NCBI GenBank assembly: GCA_036645575.1
Contig: JAVXNW010000105.1
Span: forward strand, 1-8,182
Origin: JAVXNW01 sp036645575
Lineage (GTDB): Bacteria > Bacillota > Clostridia > Christensenellales > Aristaeellaceae
Length of the DNA stretch: 8,182 nt
Direction of reading: 5' to 3'
Shown piece by piece: positions 5,328-8,182 of the stretch (the first letter of the stretch is position 1; each line of letters opens with the position of its first letter). A program made the translations under genes and the position numbers. The notes below the pieces were generated by a model. That model did no database searches and was not told the origin of the DNA. It saw nothing but the letters and a program-made list of their open reading frames with translations.

Positions 5328-7967
5328 ATGACGCATAAGTACGTATACCTGTTTAAAGAGGGCAACGCCCGCATGAAGGATTTGCTGGGCGGCAAGGGCG
5401 CCAACTTGGCGGAGATGACCGCGCTGGGTCTGCCGGTTCCGCAGGGCTTTACGGTATCGACCGAGGCATGCACTGCGTACTACCACGACGGCGAGATGAT
5501 CAACGACGAAATTCTGGCTCAGATTGACGTAGCGCTCAAGGAGACCGAGAAGATCTGCGGAAAGCACTTTGGCGATTTGGAGAACCCCTTCCTCGTCTCT
5601 GTGCGCTCAGGCGCGCGCGTGTCGATGCCGGGCATGATGGATACGATCCTGAACCTGGGCCTCAACGACGTCGCGGTCAAGGGCTTGGCCAAGCTCACCC
5701 AGAATGAGCGCTTCGCGTATGACTCCTATCGCCGCTTTATCATGATGTTCTCCGATGTCGTCATGGAGATCCCCAAGGCCAAGTTTGAAAAGCTGCTTGG
5801 CGAAGTCAAGGAAGAAAAGGGCGTCAAATACGACACCGAGCTTGACGCGGAAGACCTGAAGGGCGTGGTGGTGCTGTTCAAAAAGCTCTATCGCGACGAG
5901 AAGGGTTCTTCGTTCCCGCAGGACCCGAAGGTTCAGCTGATCGAGGCGGTCAAGGCGGTGTTCCGCTCCTGGGACAACCCGCGCGCCATCTACTATCGCC
6001 GGATGAACGACATTTCGGGCGACTGGGGCACCGCCGTCAACGTGCAGAGCATGGTGTTTGGCAACATGGGCGACACATCGGGCACCGGCGTTGCCTTTAC
6101 GCGCAACCCCTCCACGGGCGAAAACAAGCTCTACGGCGAGTACCTGATCAACGCCCAGGGCGAAGACGTCGTGGCCGGCGTGCGCACGCCCCAGCAGATC
6201 GCGACGCTTAAAGACGTCATGCCGGAAGTGTACGACCAGTTTGCGAAGATCGCCAAGAAGCTGGAAGACCACTACCGCGACATGCAGGACATGGAATACA
6301 CGATCGAGCGCGGCAAGCTCTACATGCTTCAGACCCGCAACGGCAAGCGCACCGCCGCCGCGGCGCTCAAAATCGCGGTGGATTTGGTCAGCGAAGGCAT
6401 GATCACGAAGGACGAAGCGATCATGAAGGTCGAGCCGCGTCAGCTGGACGCGCTGCTTCACCCGCAGTTCGACCCCGCGGCGATCAAGGCGGCGACGCCG
6501 ATTGCGAAGGGTCTGCCGGCATCGCCGGGCGCGGCCTGCGGCCAGATCTACTTTACCGCCTCCGAGACGGCGGAAGCGGCGCAGTCGGGGCTCAAGGTGG
6601 TGCTGGTGCGCACCGAGACCTCGCCTGAGGACATCGAGGGCATGAACCACGCGCGGGGCATTTTGACGTCTCGCGGCGGCATGACCAGCCACGCGGCGGT
6701 TGTCGCGCGCGGCATGGGCACCTGCTGCGTCGCGGGCTGCTCCGAAGTGATCGTAAACGAAGAAGAGAAGACCATGACCGTGGGCGGCAAGATCTACCAC
6801 GAGGGCGACTTCCTTTCGATTGACGGCTCGACCGGCGCGGTCTATGCGGGCGCGATTCCGACCATTGAGGCGGACGTGTCCGGCGACTTCGCGACGCTCA
6901 TGGAGTGGGCGGACGGCGTGCGTCGCCTGCGCGTGCGCACCAATGCCGATACGCCGCACGACGCGGCGGTGGGCGTCAAGTTTGGCGCCGAGGGCATTGG
7001 CCTTACCCGCACCGAGCACATGTTCTTTGCGGCCGACCGCATCGCGGCGGTTCGCGAGATGATCCTGGCGAGCACCGAATCGCAGCGCCGGATCGCGCTT
7101 GAGAAGATCCTCCCGATGCAGAAGGGCGACTTCAAGGGCATTTACGAGGTCATGGGCGAGCGCCCCGTGACCATCCGCTATCTGGATCCGCCGCTTCACG
7201 AGTTCCTGCCCGCCAAGAACATGGTGAGCGAGATTCAGGCGATCGCCAAGGAATTGGACACGACGCCCGAGGCGATTGAAGCCAAGATCGACCTTTTGCA
7301 CGAAGTCAACCCGATGATGGGCCATCGCGGCTGCCGTCTGTCGGTCACCTATCCCGAGATCGCGGAGATGCAGACGCGCGCGGTCATGGAAGCGGCGATC
7401 GAAGTTACGCAGGAGCAGGGCATTGTCATCCATCCCGAGATCATGATCCCGCTCGTCGGCGACGTCAAAGAGCTGGCGTATGTGCGCCGGATCGTGGTCG
7501 AGACCGCGCAGAAGGTCATGAAGGAAAAGGGCGTCAACCTGGCCTACAAGGTCGGCACGATGATCGAGATCCCGCGTGCCGCCGTGACGGCCGACGAGAT
7601 CGCCTCCGAAGCGGAGTTCTTCTCCTTCGGAACCAACGACCTGACGCAGATGACGTATGGCTTCTCGCGCGACGACGCGGCCAAGTTCTTGGGCGCGTAC
7701 TACGACAAGAAGATCTTCGACTTTGACCCGTTTGCGCACCTTGACCAGAACGGCGTCGGCAAGCTGATCGAGCTGGCCGTGAAGCTGGGTCGCCAGACCC
7801 GCCCCGAGATCAAGCTGGGCATCTGCGGCGAGCATGGCGGCGACCAGAGTTCCGTCATCTTCTGCCACAACGTGGGCCTCGACTACGTGAGCTGCTCCCC
7901 CTTCCGCGTGCCGATCGCGCGCCTCGCAGCCGCCCACGCCGCCATCATGGGTCGCACGAAAAAGTAA
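5328..7967 (+). CDS. ppdK: Pyruvate, phosphate dikinase
   Basis: An 879-residue enzyme (family about 875-880) that interconverts ATP + pyruvate + phosphate and AMP + PEP + diphosphate (EC 2.7.9.1). In anaerobic Bacillota it can act in glycolysis or in PEP formation. Visible parts: N-terminal ATP-grasp domain with GGKGANLAEM (21-30), VSVRSGARVSMPGMMDT (90-106) and the glycine loop GDTSGTGVAFTRNPSTGE (248-265); swivelling phosphohistidine domain with GGMTSHAAVVARG (450-462), where H455 is the phospho-carrier and T453 is the residue that the PDRP regulator family phosphorylates; C-terminal TIM-barrel PEP/pyruvate domain with TRTEHMF (560-566) and GICGEHGGD (831-839), with catalytic C833. All catalytic residues are intact. 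ATG 5328 has AGGGGGAG (5316-5323) upstream and matches homologues; the in-frame extension to 5253 covers the promoter. It is rich in C-ending codons, consistent with high expression. Confidence 0.97.
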   Translation: MTHKYVYLFKEGNARMKDLLGGKGANLAEMTALGLPVPQGFTVSTEACTAYYHDGEMINDEILAQIDVALKETEKICGKHFGDLENPFLVSVRSGARVSMPGMMDTILNLGLNDVAVKGLAKLTQNERFAYDSYRRFIMMFSDVVMEIPKAKFEKLLGEVKEEKGVKYDTELDAEDLKGVVVLFKKLYRDEKGSSFPQDPKVQLIEAVKAVFRSWDNPRAIYYRRMNDISGDWGTAVNVQSMVFGNMGDTSGTGVAFTRNPSTGENKLYGEYLINAQGEDVVAGVRTPQQIATLKDVMPEVYDQFAKIAKKLEDHYRDMQDMEYTIERGKLYMLQTRNGKRTAAAALKIAVDLVSEGMITKDEAIMKVEPRQLDALLHPQFDPAAIKAATPIAKGLPASPGAACGQIYFTASETAEAAQSGLKVVLVRTETSPEDIEGMNHARGILTSRGGMTSHAAVVARGMGTCCVAGCSEVIVNEEEKTMTVGGKIYHEGDFLSIDGSTGAVYAGAIPTIEADVSGDFATLMEWADGVRRLRVRTNADTPHDAAVGVKFGAEGIGLTRTEHMFFAADRIAAVREMILASTESQRRIALEKILPMQKGDFKGIYEVMGERPVTIRYLDPPLHEFLPAKNMVSEIQAIAKELDTTPEAIEAKIDLLHEVNPMMGHRGCRLSVTYPEIAEMQTRAVMEAAIEVTQEQGIVIHPEIMIPLVGDVKELAYVRRIVVETAQKVMKEKGVNLAYKVGTMIEIPRAAVTADEIASEAEFFSFGTNDLTQMTYGFSRDDAAKFLGAYYDKKIFDFDPFAHLDQNGVGKLIELAVKLGRQTRPEIKLGICGEHGGDQSSVIFCHNVGLDYVSCSPFRVPIARLAAAHAAIMGRTKK

Positions 7968-7974
7968 GTATCAC

Positions 7975-8014
7975 AAAAAAGCAATGCCCGGCCGCGCAAG
8001 CGACCGGGCATTGC
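7975..8014 (-). terminator. Strong intrinsic terminator reading in the minus direction
   Basis: An 11-bp perfect stem (7981-7991 with 8004-8014, GCAATGCCCGG / CCGGGCATTGC) continues after one C-A mismatch into three more pairs closing a 4-base loop (7996-7999). On the minus strand the hairpin is followed directly by six T (complement of A7975-A7980), the textbook intrinsic terminator. On the plus strand the bases after the hairpin are ACTGCTC with no T run, so it is a poor terminator for ppdK, though it may protect the ppdK mRNA 3' end. It begins 8 bases after the ppdK stop and implies leftward transcription from beyond position 8014. Confidence 0.78.
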
Positions 8015-8182
8015 ACTGCTCACAGAGACCGCGTGAGCGCAAGCACGGCACACCACACCCTCGAGCTGTACGTTAATGCTGTGGCATTCTCGCACCTCGT
8101 CCTAGCCCTTGCGTGAGCAAGAATGTCGTCAAGGCTTCAAGCCTTGCGGGAGCCGGCGGCGGCGCCGGTCGCTTGTCGCAAC
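8015..8182. other. GC-rich stretch with small inverted repeats, no supported gene
   Basis: I can support no gene here. Visible elements: a CTTGC-GTGA-GCAAG hairpin (8108-8121); a near-perfect palindrome CAAGGCTTCAAGCCTTG (8130-8146); GCGTGAGC twice (8031-8038, 8111-8118); and CCGGTCGCTTG (8165-8175), the reverse complement of CAAGCGACCGG in the loop arm of the preceding terminator (7997-8007). On the minus strand one frame is open from the edge to a TAA at 8073-8075 and another to a TGA at 8137-8139. Either could be the 3' end of a gene served by the terminator, but their peptides are Pro/Arg/Ala-rich and not recognisable. A plus-strand ATG at 8123 is open to the edge but lacks a ribosome site. 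Confidence 0.4.

Noticed and set aside
5607..7937. A 776-codon open frame on the minus strand opposite ppdK
   Set aside because: It is a shadow of ppdK caused by GC-rich codon usage. Its translation is a low-complexity His/Arg/Leu/Asp/Val-rich mix with no recognisable domain, while the plus strand has every PPDK motif.

Overview
The window comes from a high-GC member of the Bacillota (Firmicutes), most likely a Clostridia lineage. The evidence is a complete ctsR-mcsA-mcsB-clpC operon in the order typical of that phylum, a CtsR-type operator over its start site, strong purine-rich Shine-Dalgarno sites and a pyrophosphate-linked pyruvate metabolism gene (ppdK). GC is high within genes (many GCG, CGC and GAG codons), and the intergenic gaps are clearly more AT-rich. 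The species cannot be named from this sequence.

Layout. Positions 1-348 (minus strand) hold the first 116 codons of a secreted protein with a caspase-like (peptidase C14 type) N-terminus, cut by the window edge just before the expected catalytic His motif. Positions 349-576 are a divergent control region with a sigma-A-type promoter and a CtsR operator for the plus-strand operon. Positions 577-5157 are the Clp stress operon: ctsR (repressor), mcsA (zinc-finger adaptor/activator), mcsB (protein arginine kinase) and clpC (AAA+ unfoldase of the ClpCP protease). The first three overlap by a few bases. The mcsB-clpC gap contains an imperfect tandem repeat derived from the mcsB 3' end. Positions 5158-5327 are an AT-rich gap with a weak candidate terminator and a good promoter. 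Positions 5328-7967 encode pyruvate, phosphate dikinase. Positions 7968-8182 carry a strong hairpin terminator that reads in the minus direction, followed by about 170 bases of GC-rich sequence with small inverted repeats and no gene I can support.

How the genes work together. In the known Bacillota system CtsR represses its own operon. McsA stimulates McsB, which phosphorylates arginines on proteins, marking them for ClpCP, and which also removes CtsR from DNA during stress. ClpC unfolds the marked proteins and feeds them to ClpP, which is encoded elsewhere. The residues needed for each step are visible here. ppdK has its own promoter and appears to be a separate transcription unit of central carbon metabolism.

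Novelty. I see no undescribed multi-gene system. The points most worth a second look are the secreted caspase-like gene facing the stress operon, the operator placed on the predicted start site, the duplicated mcsB tail, and the reverse-facing terminator after ppdK.
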